Assembly: GCF_004571135.1 (NCBI RefSeq)
Contig: NZ_SPSB01000002.1
Location: 806,001-870,000, forward strand
DNA length: 64,000 nucleotides
Source of the DNA: Algoriphagus kandeliae
GTDB lineage: Bacteria; Bacteroidota; Bacteroidia; Cytophagales; Cyclobacteriaceae
Direction: 5' to 3'
Of this stretch, positions 9,657 to 17,388 are shown one piece after another. The position numbers were made by a program, and so were the translations under genes. Within the stretch, counting starts at the first letter, position 1. Every line of letters starts with the position of its first letter. Below the pieces are notes generated by a model. That model searched no databases and had not been told where the DNA came from. It worked only from the letters and a program-made list of their open reading frames with translations.

Positions 9657-10952
9657 ATGAATATTGTTACGCTTTACCAAGCATTTCTGAATAGCACTGG
9701 AGTTAGTACCGATACTCGTCAAATTCAAAAGGACAACTTATTTTTTGCCTTAAAAGGTCCCAACTTCAACGCCAATGAGTTTGCTGCCAAAGCTTTGGAA
9801 ATGGGGGCATCTGCTGTAGTGGTCGATGAGGAGAATTATTATGTAGAAGGGGATGATCGCTATTTCATTTGTCAGGATGCTTTGGTTTGCTTGCAGAAGC
9901 TCGCCAACTACCATCGGCATCAGTTTGATATTCCGGTCATTGGTTTGACAGGATCGAATGGAAAGACCACTTCCAAAGAACTGCTGAATGCCGTGTTGAG
10001 TAAAAAATTCAAAACCTTGGCCACCAAAGGTAATCTCAACAATCATATCGGAGTTCCCTTGACTTTGCTCCAACTGAATGCTGAACATGAGATTGCCATC
10101 ATCGAGATGGGGGCCAATAAGCAAGGAGATATTCAGGAACTATGTGAAATTGCTGAGCCAACCCATGGATTTATCACCAATATTGGAAAGGCTCATCTGG
10201 AGGGAATGGGTGGGCCGGAAGGTGTTTTGAAGACAAAAACAGAACTCTATCAGCATCTTCGGGAAAATAAGGGCACCGTTTTTATCAATTCTCAGGACCC
10301 AATTCTTTCGAATATGATTAAGAGATTCTCGGATCCAATTCTTTATCCGGCGAAAGGGGATTTCTGTGAAGTGAACTTTTTAGGAGCTGATCCTTATGTA
10401 AAATTTTCGGTTGAGGGTGTGGAAGGCGAGCATTTGACGTCTCTAATCGGGGGATACAACTTTGGGAATATTGCCACCGCCTTGACTATAGGGAAATATT
10501 TTGGCGTGCCGATGCAAGATTCAGTAGAGGCTGTAGTCAATTACAAGCCTGAAAACATGCGCTCCCAATTGATAGAAAAGCGAAGTAACTTGATCATTTT
10601 GGATGCTTACAATGCCAATCCTTCAAGTATGGAGGTAGCGATCCGAACTTTTGGAAGGATGACTGGAAAAAAGCATAAAATGATCATTTTGGGGGATATG
10701 TTTGAGTTGGGTGAGCATGCAGAAGAGGAGCACCGAAAGCTTGGGGAAATTGTGAGTGAGTATCCAATTGATAAAGTTTGCCTTACTGGAAAGCTTATCG
10801 TTTCAGCATTGGAAAAAGCCCCAAAGGCCTTGTACTTTCCCGATCCTTTTTCATTTAGAAACTGGTTGCAGGACAGTAAATTGGAAGATTACCTCATTCT
10901 TATCAAAGGAAGCCGAGGAATGAAATTAGAAACCCTGGTGGATTTTATTTAA
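9657..10952 (+). CDS. murF: UDP-N-acetylmuramoyl-tripeptide--D-alanyl-D-alanine ligase
   Basis: MurF adds D-Ala-D-Ala to the UDP-MurNAc tripeptide, the last cytoplasmic step of peptidoglycan precursor synthesis. The 431-residue product has the Mur ligase pattern: an N-terminal UMP-binding domain (STDTRQI), the ATP loop GLTGSNGKTT (about residues 96-105), the central-domain motif EMGANKQGDI, NKxR-like and YNANPSS motifs, and a C-terminal domain (HAEEEHRKLG). Length matches the family. The start at 9657 gives the typical MurF N-terminus; an in-frame Met four codons upstream (9645) also exists. The gene diverges from the T9SS protein gene and is not in a dcw cluster here, as is common for stray copies in Bacteroidetes. 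Confidence 0.95.
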   Translation: MNIVTLYQAFLNSTGVSTDTRQIQKDNLFFALKGPNFNANEFAAKALEMGASAVVVDEENYYVEGDDRYFICQDALVCLQKLANYHRHQFDIPVIGLTGSNGKTTSKELLNAVLSKKFKTLATKGNLNNHIGVPLTLLQLNAEHEIAIIEMGANKQGDIQELCEIAEPTHGFITNIGKAHLEGMGGPEGVLKTKTELYQHLRENKGTVFINSQDPILSNMIKRFSDPILYPAKGDFCEVNFLGADPYVKFSVEGVEGEHLTSLIGGYNFGNIATALTIGKYFGVPMQDSVEAVVNYKPENMRSQLIEKRSNLIILDAYNANPSSMEVAIRTFGRMTGKKHKMIILGDMFELGEHAEEEHRKLGEIVSEYPIDKVCLTGKLIVSALEKAPKALYFPDPFSFRNWLQDSKLEDYLILIKGSRGMKLETLVDFI

Positions 10953-11008
10953 ACTCTCTTTACTTGAGGTAGTTAAGAAAATAGGGATCCATTAAATCGA
11001 TAAAAATT

Positions 11009-11686
11009 ATGAGGCCATATTTGAAATTCCTTTCTGAGCTTGCGCAAAACAATCATAAAGACTGGATGGATGCGAATAAGCCTTGGTATCAGGAAACCAG
11101 GAAGGAATTTTTGGCAGATGTGGAAGTAATGCTCAAAAATCTAGCTGAAATAGACCCTGTTTTTTCTTCTTTTCAGGCAAAGGATTGTGTGTTTCGACAA
11201 AATCGAGACGTTCGATTTTCAGCAAATAAAGATCCCTATAAGACAAATTTTGCAGCGTACTTTTCTCCAAAAGGAAAGAAATCCGAAGGACCAGGATGGT
11301 ATTTACATATTCAACCCGGAAAATCTTTCATAGGTGGAGGAATTTGGATGCCCATGTCTGATACCCTCAAAAAAATCCGAAAGGAAATTGACTATTCCGG
11401 TGCTGAATTAGAGCAAATTCTTTCCCAGCCAGATTTTAAGAAGTTATTCCCAACAATTGAAGGGGAAAAGCTGAAAACCTCTCCTAGGGAATATGAGGCT
11501 GATCATCCTTATATCGAATTCCTTCGAATGAAAAGCTTTGTCGTCTCCAGTCCGATCAAAGATCAGGACGTTGGTTCTGGGAATTTTATCAATATGGCAT
11601 TACAAGGATTCCGAACCATGCATCCCTTCCTCCAATTCTTAGAAAGAGCAGTGGAGGAAGTAGAAGATGGAAGCGGGATTTTATAA
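11009..11686 (+). CDS. DUF2461 family protein
   Basis: This 225-residue cytoplasmic protein matches the DUF2461 family (TIGR02453) by its hallmark blocks: an N-terminal FLSELAQNNHKDWMDANK, then FRQNRDVRFSANKDPYKTNF (about 70-90), WYLHIQPG and GGGIW (about 100-115), and a C-terminal Phe-rich tail. The function of the family is not known to me. It follows murF by 56 bp on the same strand, and no terminator separates them, so cotranscription is possible. It converges on a small membrane-protein gene with only 10 bp between the ends. Confidence 0.85.
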   Translation: MRPYLKFLSELAQNNHKDWMDANKPWYQETRKEFLADVEVMLKNLAEIDPVFSSFQAKDCVFRQNRDVRFSANKDPYKTNFAAYFSPKGKKSEGPGWYLHIQPGKSFIGGGIWMPMSDTLKKIRKEIDYSGAELEQILSQPDFKKLFPTIEGEKLKTSPREYEADHPYIEFLRMKSFVVSSPIKDQDVGSGNFINMALQGFRTMHPFLQFLERAVEEVEDGSGIL

Positions 11687-11688
11687 AA

Positions 11689-11736
11689 AAGCTTTTTTAC
11701 CAGTCCATTTGATCTGAGAAATGGGTAAAAAAGCTT
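11689..11736. repeat. 13-bp perfect inverted repeat at a convergent gene end
   Basis: AAGCTTTTTTACC (11689-11701) pairs exactly with GGTAAAAAAGCTT (11724-11736) across a 22-nt spacer. It lies over the 3' end of the small membrane-protein gene and just after the DUF2461 gene. It could act as a shared 3' stem or weak terminator, but there is no clean T-run after the right arm. Confidence 0.5.
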
Positions 11737-11957
11737 AAGCCTACGATCGAAATAATAATTACTCCAATAAGGAATCCGATTAGGCGGATTATTAATTCAG
11801 ACTTTGCCCAATTTGCCTTGTTCGGTTCGGTGGACTTGTCAATAGCCCAAACAATCAAAACGATAAAGCCAATCAGGGGGATTTTTGAAATAATCAAATT
11901 AATGATCCAGTCACCCAAGGTTAGGGGTGGTTTTTTGAATTCATCAGGAAAATTCAT
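11697..11957 (-). CDS. Small two-helix membrane protein
   Basis: The 86-residue product has two hydrophobic helices, about residues 18-42 (WIINLIISKIPLIGFIVLIV) and 56-76 (LIIRLIGFLIGVIIISIVGL), joined by a polar loop with the phrase PNKANWAKSEL. The pattern is one I associate with small Bacteroidetes inner-membrane proteins with no assigned function. It sits 18 bp downstream of a lipoprotein gene on the same strand, so the two are probably cotranscribed. The last codons lie within a 13-bp inverted repeat. Confidence 0.7.
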   Translation of the reverse strand: MNFPDEFKKPPLTLGDWIINLIISKIPLIGFIVLIVWAIDKSTEPNKANWAKSELIIRLIGFLIGVIIISIVGLSFFTHFSDQMDW

Positions 11958-11975
11958 AATGGAAAGGGTTTAGGG

Positions 11976-12401
11976 TTAGAAGAAATCACTCACCTGAAAT
12001 TCATGCTCCTGGATGGCATAATTTTCCGGTTGATAGGGGTCAGTTTGTACAAATTGAATAATGATTTGTTCGTATTCCTGCGCATTGTCAAAATCACGAA
12101 GGTAGATTTCTGCACATTTTCGGGCTAAGATTTCAGGTTGGTTTGAAAGCTTTTTGGGGTCTCCATTTTCTAGGCGGAGGATTATAATTTTTTCGGTAGG
12201 CGTATTGGTTAAATTGACCTGCACGTTTTCAAATTCCCCCAAAGCCCGGATTTCATCAGAAGGGAGAAACCCATCTCCAACGATGGCTTCGATTCCAGTA
12301 AAAGCCACTTTGATAATATCTTCTGGATTACAGGCACAAGAAGAGAAAAGTCCTAAGACTGAAAAGAACAAAAGGCTAATTTGTAAAACCCTTATTTTCA
12401 T
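11976..12401 (-). CDS. Hypothetical lipoprotein
   Basis: The 141-residue product has a lipoprotein signal peptide with lipobox FSSC (Cys22), followed by a second Cys two residues on. The mature region is acidic, mixed alpha/beta, with a segment predicted to form alternating strands (VQVNLTNTPTEKIIILRLENG) and a Cys-containing ARKCAEIYLRD helix. I do not recognise the family. It is the first gene of a likely two-gene unit with the small membrane protein downstream, which suggests an envelope role. Confidence 0.7.
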   Translation of the reverse strand: MKIRVLQISLLFFSVLGLFSSCACNPEDIIKVAFTGIEAIVGDGFLPSDEIRALGEFENVQVNLTNTPTEKIIILRLENGDPKKLSNQPEILARKCAEIYLRDFDNAQEYEQIIIQFVQTDPYQPENYAIQEHEFQVSDFF

Positions 12402-12526
12402 TGGGAAAGCTTTTTCCCAAGATACGATTCCTCTTTTTTCTTTTCAAGGTGAAAAATCGTTTCGTTCAATCCTTGGCTTTGAAGTTTTGAGTGAAAAATA
12501 AAGGATACTTCAAGAGGTAAGGGGAG

Positions 12527-12561
12527 GAAAAAGAAAAGGCTTGCAGTCAAAGCAAGCCTTT
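12527..12561 (-). terminator. Intrinsic terminator of the tRNA-Ala transcript
   Basis: Perfect 10-bp stem AAAGGCTTGC/GCAAGCCTTT (12535-12544 with 12552-12561) with a 7-nt loop. It is followed on the minus strand by a T-rich tract. The stem abuts the CCA end of the tRNA gene. Confidence 0.85.
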
Positions 12562-12637
12562 GGTGGAGAATAACGGATTCGAACCGATGACCTCTACACT
12601 GCCAGTGTAGCGCTCTAGCCAACTGAGCTAATTCCCC
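12561..12637 (-). tRNA. tRNA-Ala (anticodon GGC)
   Basis: On the minus strand the 77-nt gene folds into a cloverleaf. The acceptor stem GGGGAAT/ATTCTCC contains the alanine identity wobble pair G3-U70. The D-arm has stem GCTC/GAGC. The anticodon stem CTACA/TGTAG encloses loop CTGGCAG (anticodon GGC, reading GCC and GCU). The variable loop is AGGTC, the T-loop is TTCGAAT, and the 3' CCA is encoded. One T-stem pair is mismatched (T50 against T64). A promoter about 85 bp upstream and an adjoining terminator make this a single-gene transcript. Confidence 0.95.
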
Positions 12638-12671
12638 TTGAATTTTTTGTTTAGAAAGTCTCAGATGACCT

Positions 12672-12689
12672 TCCCGAATGCTTTCGGGA
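12672..12689. repeat. Small hairpin in the tRNA precursor leader
   Basis: TCCCGAA and TTCGGGA form a 7-bp stem with loop TGCT. It has no adjoining T-run, so it is not a terminator. It lies in the predicted 5' leader of the tRNA-Ala transcript. Confidence 0.5.
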
Positions 12690-12727
12690 CGCTTTGGGTA
12701 AATGAGCCATTTCTTCTAAATGGATTG

Positions 12728-12758
12728 CAAATATAGAACAGGGATTGGATTGAACCAA
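12728..12758 (-). promoter_or_regulatory. Predicted Bacteroidetes-type promoter for tRNA-Ala
   Basis: On the minus strand a TTG element (plus 12756-12758) lies 20 nt before TATATTTG (12728-12735), matching the Bacteroidetes sigma consensus TTTG-N19-TAnnTTTG. The predicted transcript start near 12721 gives an 84-nt precursor leader. Confidence 0.6.
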
Positions 12759-12765
12759 TAAAAAA

Positions 12766-13386
12766 TTATTGACCTGAGTAATTTACCCTCGTCATTATAC
12801 TTCGACCTAATGTCACCTCATCTGTAAACTCCAATTCTCCTCCTACAGGAATTCCTCGGGCAATAGTGCTGATATCAACTCCTTTGTCTTTTAGTCTTTT
12901 GGAAAGATAAAAAGCTGTGGTATCTCCTTCCATCGTCGCACTAAGAGCCAAAATTATTTCTTTGACAGGTTCTCCTTCTTTTGCGACATCAATTCGATTG
13001 ATAAGCGATTCGATGTGTAACTCTTCCGGACCAATTCCCTGAATTGGAGAAATCACACCTCCAAGAACATGATATTTTCCATTAAACTGGTTTGTGTTCT
13101 CAATTGCTAGGACGTCACGAATATCTTCCACCACACAAATGATGGATCCATCCCTTCTATGACTTTTGCAAATGCTGCATTCTTCCTCATCCGAAATGGT
13201 ATGGCAGGTTTTGCAATACTTTACCTCCTGTCTCATTCTGGTAATGGCAAGCGCCAAGGCTTCCGTATGTGCCTCGTGCTGTTTTAGGAGATGTAATGCG
13301 AGTCTTAATGCTGTTTTCTTTCCTATGCCTGGAAGACGGGATATTTCCGTTACAGCATCTTCAATCAATTTGGAGGGAAGATTCAC
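12766..13386 (-). CDS. recR: Recombination mediator protein RecR
   Basis: RecR works with RecO (and RecF) to load RecA on gapped DNA. The 206-residue product shows the whole family architecture: helix-hairpin-helix ISRLPGIGKKTA (about 15-26), a four-Cys zinc finger (Cys58, 61, 70, 73), a Toprim domain beginning ICVVEDIRDVLAIE (about 83), and the C-terminal block IARGIPVGGELEFTDEVTLG. Length is usual. It lies 12 bp downstream of clpS on the same strand, so the two genes are likely cotranscribed, although their functions are unrelated. Confidence 0.96.
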   Translation of the reverse strand: MNLPSKLIEDAVTEISRLPGIGKKTALRLALHLLKQHEAHTEALALAITRMRQEVKYCKTCHTISDEEECSICKSHRRDGSIICVVEDIRDVLAIENTNQFNGKYHVLGGVISPIQGIGPEELHIESLINRIDVAKEGEPVKEIILALSATMEGDTTAFYLSKRLKDKGVDISTIARGIPVGGELEFTDEVTLGRSIMTRVNYSGQ

Positions 13387-13398
13387 AGATTAGTAGAA

Positions 13399-13692
13399 TT
13401 AGGTGATGGTAGCTTGGATTCCGGCATCAAGAATGGCTTCGCACATGGGCTTCAATTCTTCGAAACTACCCTTTTTGACGGCGCATTTCCCTTTGTAATG
13501 AATGATAAGGGTACATTGTTCGGCCTGTTCTCTAGTATGTTTACAAACTTTTATCAGAATATTAATGACATGGTCAAAGGTATTGACGTCATCATTGAAT
13601 ACGACCAAGTCATGTTCCTCGAGATCCAACAGCTCCTCTAATACAATCTCTTCTTCTTCCAACTCAGGAAATGATGTCCTCATATCGATCAT
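13399..13692 (-). CDS. clpS: ClpS adaptor of the ClpAP/ClpCP protease
   Basis: ClpS delivers N-end-rule substrates to the Clp AAA+ unfoldase. The 97-residue product has an acidic, flexible N-terminus and the conserved core VVFNDDVNTFDHVI (about 31-44), the HTREQAEQ helix, a VHYKGKC-like strand and a C-terminal helix. These are the residues that form the substrate-residue pocket in known ClpS proteins. A TAATTTTG promoter-like box (13697-13704) lies so close to the start that translation may begin at the third-codon Met (13683). It is the first gene of the clpS-recR unit. Confidence 0.93.
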   Translation of the reverse strand: MIDMRTSFPELEEEEIVLEELLDLEEHDLVVFNDDVNTFDHVINILIKVCKHTREQAEQCTLIIHYKGKCAVKKGSFEELKPMCEAILDAGIQATIT

Positions 13693-13746
13693 GTTGCAAA
13701 ATTAAGAATTATGGTCAATTTTAGCGATTCACATCCCTTCTCTTTT

Positions 13747-15192
13747 ATGAATCCGCAAATCGTCCTAATTGTTATTTCATTTTACTTTTTGCTGCTTTTT
13801 TTGATTTCATGGTTCACTTCACGAAAGGTAACGGCTGAAACCTTTTTTACAGGTGACCGACAATCTCCTTGGTTTTTGGTGGCATTTGGAATGATTGGGG
13901 CTTCTTTGTCGGGTGTGACATTTATATCTGTGCCGGGCGAAGTTGGGAACAGTAATTTTTACTATTTCCAGGTCGTTTTGGGTTATACACTGGGATATTT
14001 TACCATTGCCAAAGTACTTCTGCCGCTGTATTACCGACTAAATCTAGTATCCATTTATTCCTATTTAGAGGATAGATTTGGATTTTGGTCTTACAAAACC
14101 GGGGCTTTCTTTTTTATTCTTTCGAGGACTTTGGGTTCCTCTCTCCGCGTTTTTCTAGTCGCTTCTGTTCTTCAGTTAATTCTTTTTGACTCCTTGGGGA
14201 TTCCATTTTGGGTTTCGGTATTGATAACGGTCGGATTGATTTGGATCTATACCCATAGAGGAGGAATCAAAACTGTCGTTTGGACGGATACCTTGCAGAC
14301 GTTTTTTATGCTTGCCTCGGTAGTGGTATGTATCAAGTTGGTGGGGGATGAATTAGGTTTTTCAGGTGTGATGGATTATATCCAGCGAGTTTCGGAAGAC
14401 CCACGATCTGATATTTTCAATTGGGATTGGAAAGCGGGTACCAATTTCTTCAAGCAGTTTATCTCTGGGGCTTTTATCACCATTGTGATGACAGGCTTGG
14501 ATCAAGACATGATGCAGAAGAACCTGACCTGCCGAAATATTGGGGATGCCCAGAAAAATATGTTCTGGTTTACTGTCATTTTGGTGATCGTGAATCTTCT
14601 CTTTTTGGGTTTAGGCGTCATGCTTTACCTATATGCCGAGACGAATGGAATTTCTATTCCAGCCAGAACAGATGAGCTTTTTCCTATGCTTGCTACCCAA
14701 CATTTTTCGGCCTTTGCAGGGATCATTTTTGTATTGGGAATCACGGCTGCAGCTTATTCCAGCGCGGATTCTACCCTGACTGCTTTGACTACCTCATTTT
14801 GTATTGACTTTTTGGAAATCGAGCGGAAATACCCTCAGGAAAAACGGGTTACAATTCGCAAAAAAGTCCACCTAGCGTTTACCTTGGTGATGTTTGTAGC
14901 AATCATGGTCTTCCATTGGATAAATGATCAAAGTGTAATCAATTCTGTATTTGTGGTTGCTGGCTACACCTATGGGCCACTTTTAGGACTTTATTCCTTT
15001 GGATTGTTTACCAAATGGAATGTTAAAGACCGAGTTGTCCCTTACTTAGCGGTGGCCGCTCCAACGCTCACTTTCATTATCAGTTCCAATTCAGAAGATT
15101 GGTTTTGGGGGTATAAATTCGGATTTGAAGCCCTAATTTTAAATGGTTTGCTGATGTTTTTGGGGCTTTATTTGTTCCGCAAAAAATCCTAA
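13747..15192 (+). CDS. Sodium:solute symporter (SSS family)
   Basis: A transporter of about 481 residues with around 13 hydrophobic helices and the SSS fingerprints: the N-terminal helix followed by FFTGDRQSPWFLVAFGMIGASLSG (about 30-53), YRGGIKTVVWTD-like loop (THRGGIKTVVWTDTLQ), and the GLDQDMMQKNLTCRN loop. A late helix reads AAAYSSADSTLTAL, containing the Na2-site Ser/Thr residues. The family couples Na+ entry to uptake of a sugar, amino acid or vitamin; the solute is not evident. An in-frame Met at 13711 would lengthen the N-terminus by 12 polar residues, but 13747 fits the family better. The 3' end overlaps the convergent alkyltransferase-like gene by 4 bp. Confidence 0.93.
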   Translation: MNPQIVLIVISFYFLLLFLISWFTSRKVTAETFFTGDRQSPWFLVAFGMIGASLSGVTFISVPGEVGNSNFYYFQVVLGYTLGYFTIAKVLLPLYYRLNLVSIYSYLEDRFGFWSYKTGAFFFILSRTLGSSLRVFLVASVLQLILFDSLGIPFWVSVLITVGLIWIYTHRGGIKTVVWTDTLQTFFMLASVVVCIKLVGDELGFSGVMDYIQRVSEDPRSDIFNWDWKAGTNFFKQFISGAFITIVMTGLDQDMMQKNLTCRNIGDAQKNMFWFTVILVIVNLLFLGLGVMLYLYAETNGISIPARTDELFPMLATQHFSAFAGIIFVLGITAAAYSSADSTLTALTTSFCIDFLEIERKYPQEKRVTIRKKVHLAFTLVMFVAIMVFHWINDQSVINSVFVVAGYTYGPLLGLYSFGLFTKWNVKDRVVPYLAVAAPTLTFIISSNSEDWFWGYKFGFEALILNGLLMFLGLYLFRKKS

Positions 15193-15527
15193 AATCCCAA
15201 TTCCTTCTCAGGGTCCCAAAATAGCTTGTCGAAATTCTGAACCTTGTCATTTTTTACAACAATGCCTTCGGCTTCTAATAGCTCTTGCATTAGAGTGGGA
15301 GTTTGGAAATGGTGCTTTCCGGTCAATACTCCAATTCGATTGACTACTCTATGGGCAGGGACATCTGGAAGTGTATGGGCTGCATTCATGGCATATCCTA
15401 CCATTCTTGCTCCTCTTTTGAGTCCCAAATAATGGGCGATGGTTCCGTATGTGCAGACCCGACCGGCAGGGATCTCTCGGACAACTTGATAAACCAAGTC
15501 AAAATAATTCACTTTTTCATCACCCAT
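15189..15527 (-). CDS. Alkyltransferase-like protein (MGMT family, no catalytic Cys)
   Basis: The 112-residue product is the DNA-binding domain of O6-alkylguanine methyltransferases (RVCTYGTIAHYLG, RMVGYAMN, and the active-site loop). However, the reactive-Cys motif PCHRV reads PAHRV (Ala58), so it cannot accept an alkyl group. Proteins of this ATL type bind O6-alkylguanine lesions and hand them to nucleotide excision repair. The classical ATLs carry Trp at this place, while Ala variants also occur. The short length with no N-terminal domain supports the call. It stands alone and overlaps the symporter gene tail to tail. Confidence 0.88.
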   Translation of the reverse strand: MGDEKVNYFDLVYQVVREIPAGRVCTYGTIAHYLGLKRGARMVGYAMNAAHTLPDVPAHRVVNRIGVLTGKHHFQTPTLMQELLEAEGIVVKNDKVQNFDKLFWDPEKELGF

Positions 15528-15611
15528 ATCACTTGGAGAGTTTTTGGTGTATTCCTCAAGGATTCGAAAAATAACAGCTAATTTTAGGAATTATCAACCG
15601 ATAAAATTCAA

Positions 15612-16289
15612 ATGACACGAAATATCATCATCACTGGTGCAGCAGGAAATTTAGGATCAGCAGTTGTTGGGAAATTCAAAAGGGAAGGATATAAGGTGAT
15701 TGCCTTACTCAATCCCGGAATGGATGAGGAAGTAGAAGATGCAGATGATAGCTATGAAGTGGATGTGACCAATGAAGAAGCCGTTGCCGAATTCGTAAGG
15801 GAATACCAATTGCAATACCAGGATTTAGATGCCTTGGCGATGTTGGTAGGTGGTTTTGGTACAGGTACCATTGAAGAGACTTCACAGGAAGATCTTGAAA
15901 AAATGATCCAACTCAATTTTTTCAGTGCATTTCACCTTGTAAAAGGATTTCTGCCTGTGATGAAAAAGCAGAATAAAGGCACTTTTCTATTTGTAGGTGC
16001 AAGACCTGCTCTTCAATTAGAAGACGCTTCTTGGGCGGTAGCTTATGCGATGAGTAAAGGGATGGTGATGAATTTGGCGGAGATTGTTGCTGGACTTACT
16101 AAAGAAACTTCCATTCGTTCTCATGTTTTTGTGCCAAGTATCATTGATACTCCTCCTAACAGAGAATCAATGCCAGATTCTGACTTTTCCAAGTGGGTAA
16201 GACCGGAAGAAATCGCAGAAGCCATGCATTATGCAGTCAACAATTCTGCACTTAGAAACATGACATTCAAATTATATGGAGAAGTTTAA
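15612..16289 (+). CDS. Short-chain dehydrogenase/reductase
   Basis: The 225-residue product is an SDR oxidoreductase with a Rossmann nucleotide-binding loop TGAAGNLGSAV (about 8-18), an NAG-like position replaced by MLVGGFG (about 78-84), and the catalytic pair in YAMSK (about 151-155). The substrate is unknown. It is followed at 1 bp by the NTF2-like gene, and that gene at 2 bp by the GreA-like gene, so the three are almost certainly one transcript. Confidence 0.88.
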   Translation: MTRNIIITGAAGNLGSAVVGKFKREGYKVIALLNPGMDEEVEDADDSYEVDVTNEEAVAEFVREYQLQYQDLDALAMLVGGFGTGTIEETSQEDLEKMIQLNFFSAFHLVKGFLPVMKKQNKGTFLFVGARPALQLEDASWAVAYAMSKGMVMNLAEIVAGLTKETSIRSHVFVPSIIDTPPNRESMPDSDFSKWVRPEEIAEAMHYAVNNSALRNMTFKLYGEV

Positions 16290-16290
16290 T

Positions 16291-16749
16291 ATGAAAAATT
16301 GGGTGGCCTTATTGGGATTGATTTTCCTAATGCTTTTCTCTTTTCAGATTCAGGCTCAGTCCTCTGAGGAAGAAGTTAAGGCGGTCATTGAGCAATTATT
16401 TGATGGAATGCGCGCTAAGGATGGGCAACAAGTTGGTGCTGTGTTTTTAGAAAATGCTCCAATGCAAACTGTAATAGCTGGAGAAAACGGAAGCAAAGTC
16501 GATAGCAATTCAGTGGCAGATTTCGTAGCAAGGATTTCCCAGACACCAGAGGATGTTCAGCTTGATGAACGAATTCTGGATTATCAAATCCAAGTTGACG
16601 GGGATATGGCTGCTGCTTGGACTCCTTATGAGTTTTATGTCAATGGCAATTTTAGCCATTGTGGTGTCAATTCCTTCCAATTGGTTCGTACAGAGGAAGG
16701 TTGGAAAATTGTATATATCATCGATACTCGACGCAAAGAGGGCTGCTAA
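16291..16749 (+). CDS. Secreted NTF2-like (SnoaL-type) protein
   Basis: The 152-residue product has a Sec signal peptide (about residues 1-23, ending QIQAQ) followed by one cone-shaped NTF2-like domain. This begins with the helix SSEEEVKAVIEQLFDGMRAKD and ends with the strand EEGWKIVYIIDTRR, a pattern typical of the SnoaL/DUF4440 group. Such domains bind small ligands or act as small hydrolases or isomerases; no catalytic set can be assigned here. The start is placed at the Met just after the SDR stop, because the earlier in-frame Met (16276) would bury the signal peptide behind five residues and overlap the SDR gene. Confidence 0.8.
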   Translation: MKNWVALLGLIFLMLFSFQIQAQSSEEEVKAVIEQLFDGMRAKDGQQVGAVFLENAPMQTVIAGENGSKVDSNSVADFVARISQTPEDVQLDERILDYQIQVDGDMAAAWTPYEFYVNGNFSHCGVNSFQLVRTEEGWKIVYIIDTRRKEGC

Positions 16750-16751
16750 TT

Positions 16752-17207
16752 ATGAACTTAAATAAAGAAGAGATTTTTCAGAAGGCGGTGTCCTTTTTGA
16801 AGGATAGGCTTAATCAACTCCGGGAAGAGCGAAAAGCTATATCGGAAGGGATTTTGGAAGATGATAAGAGTAGCGCCGGAGATAAGTTTGAGACTGGGAG
16901 AGAAATGCTCACGCAAGACCTTCGTCAAGTAGAGGGTCAAATCAAATCCAATTCAGACCTTTTGGAGGAACTTTACCGCATTCAAAGTATCAAGGGAATC
17001 GGTGAGAAGGTCCGGGAAGGAAGTTTGGTGAAAATCGGAGATGATCACTTCCTGATTTCTGTGGCATTGGGAAAATTACCCTTACCTGAAGGAGAAATTT
17101 TCTTGATCAGTCCTGTTTCCCCCTTAGCTCAGCAAATAATGGGGAAAGGTCATGGAGAGACCGTTCTTTTTAAAGGCAAGTCTCAACAATTCGAATTGAT
17201 CGCTTAG
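16752..17207 (+). CDS. GreA/GreB-like family protein
   Basis: The 151-residue product has an N-terminal antiparallel coiled coil (about residues 8-75, with the DKSSAGDKFETGREM motif seen in Gre-type proteins) and a C-terminal beta domain (SLVKIGDDHFLISVALG then ISPVSPLAQQIMGKGHGETV) that resembles the GreA/GreB FKBP-like domain. It may bind RNA polymerase's secondary channel, but the acidic tip residues of true Gre factors cannot be confirmed by eye. Homologues in this phylum are often misnamed as acyl-carrier synthases. It is the third gene of the SDR/NTF2-like unit, and the thr leader promoter follows 130 bp later. Confidence 0.7.
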   Translation: MNLNKEEIFQKAVSFLKDRLNQLREERKAISEGILEDDKSSAGDKFETGREMLTQDLRQVEGQIKSNSDLLEELYRIQSIKGIGEKVREGSLVKIGDDHFLISVALGKLPLPEGEIFLISPVSPLAQQIMGKGHGETVLFKGKSQQFELIA

Positions 17208-17338
17208 ATCTTGCTCTTCAGTAAAAAGAAATTTTCAGAGGTAAAGCCCAAGGATTTTAAAATTTTTGGGCTTTATTTTTATAAAATTTCATCAAATCGA
17301 TGCTTTTTCTAACAAATTTCAACAAAAAAGGCTTGGAG

Positions 17339-17370
17339 TTTGGCAAAAAGGAAATAGCTGATTAAACTTG
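17339..17370 (+). promoter_or_regulatory. Predicted promoter of the threonine operon
   Basis: TTTG (17339-17342), a 20-nt spacer, then TAAACTTG (17363-17370) differ by one base from the Bacteroidetes consensus TTTG-N19-TAnnTTTG. The predicted start near 17377 lies about 12 nt before the leader ORF. Confidence 0.6.
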
Positions 17371-17388
17371 TGGAGTCGTGTGAAAAAG

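Noticed and set aside
12398-12622. Minus-strand ORF of 74 codons over the tRNA-Ala gene
   Set aside because: Its first residues are simply the translated tRNA sequence; the tRNA call is far better supported.
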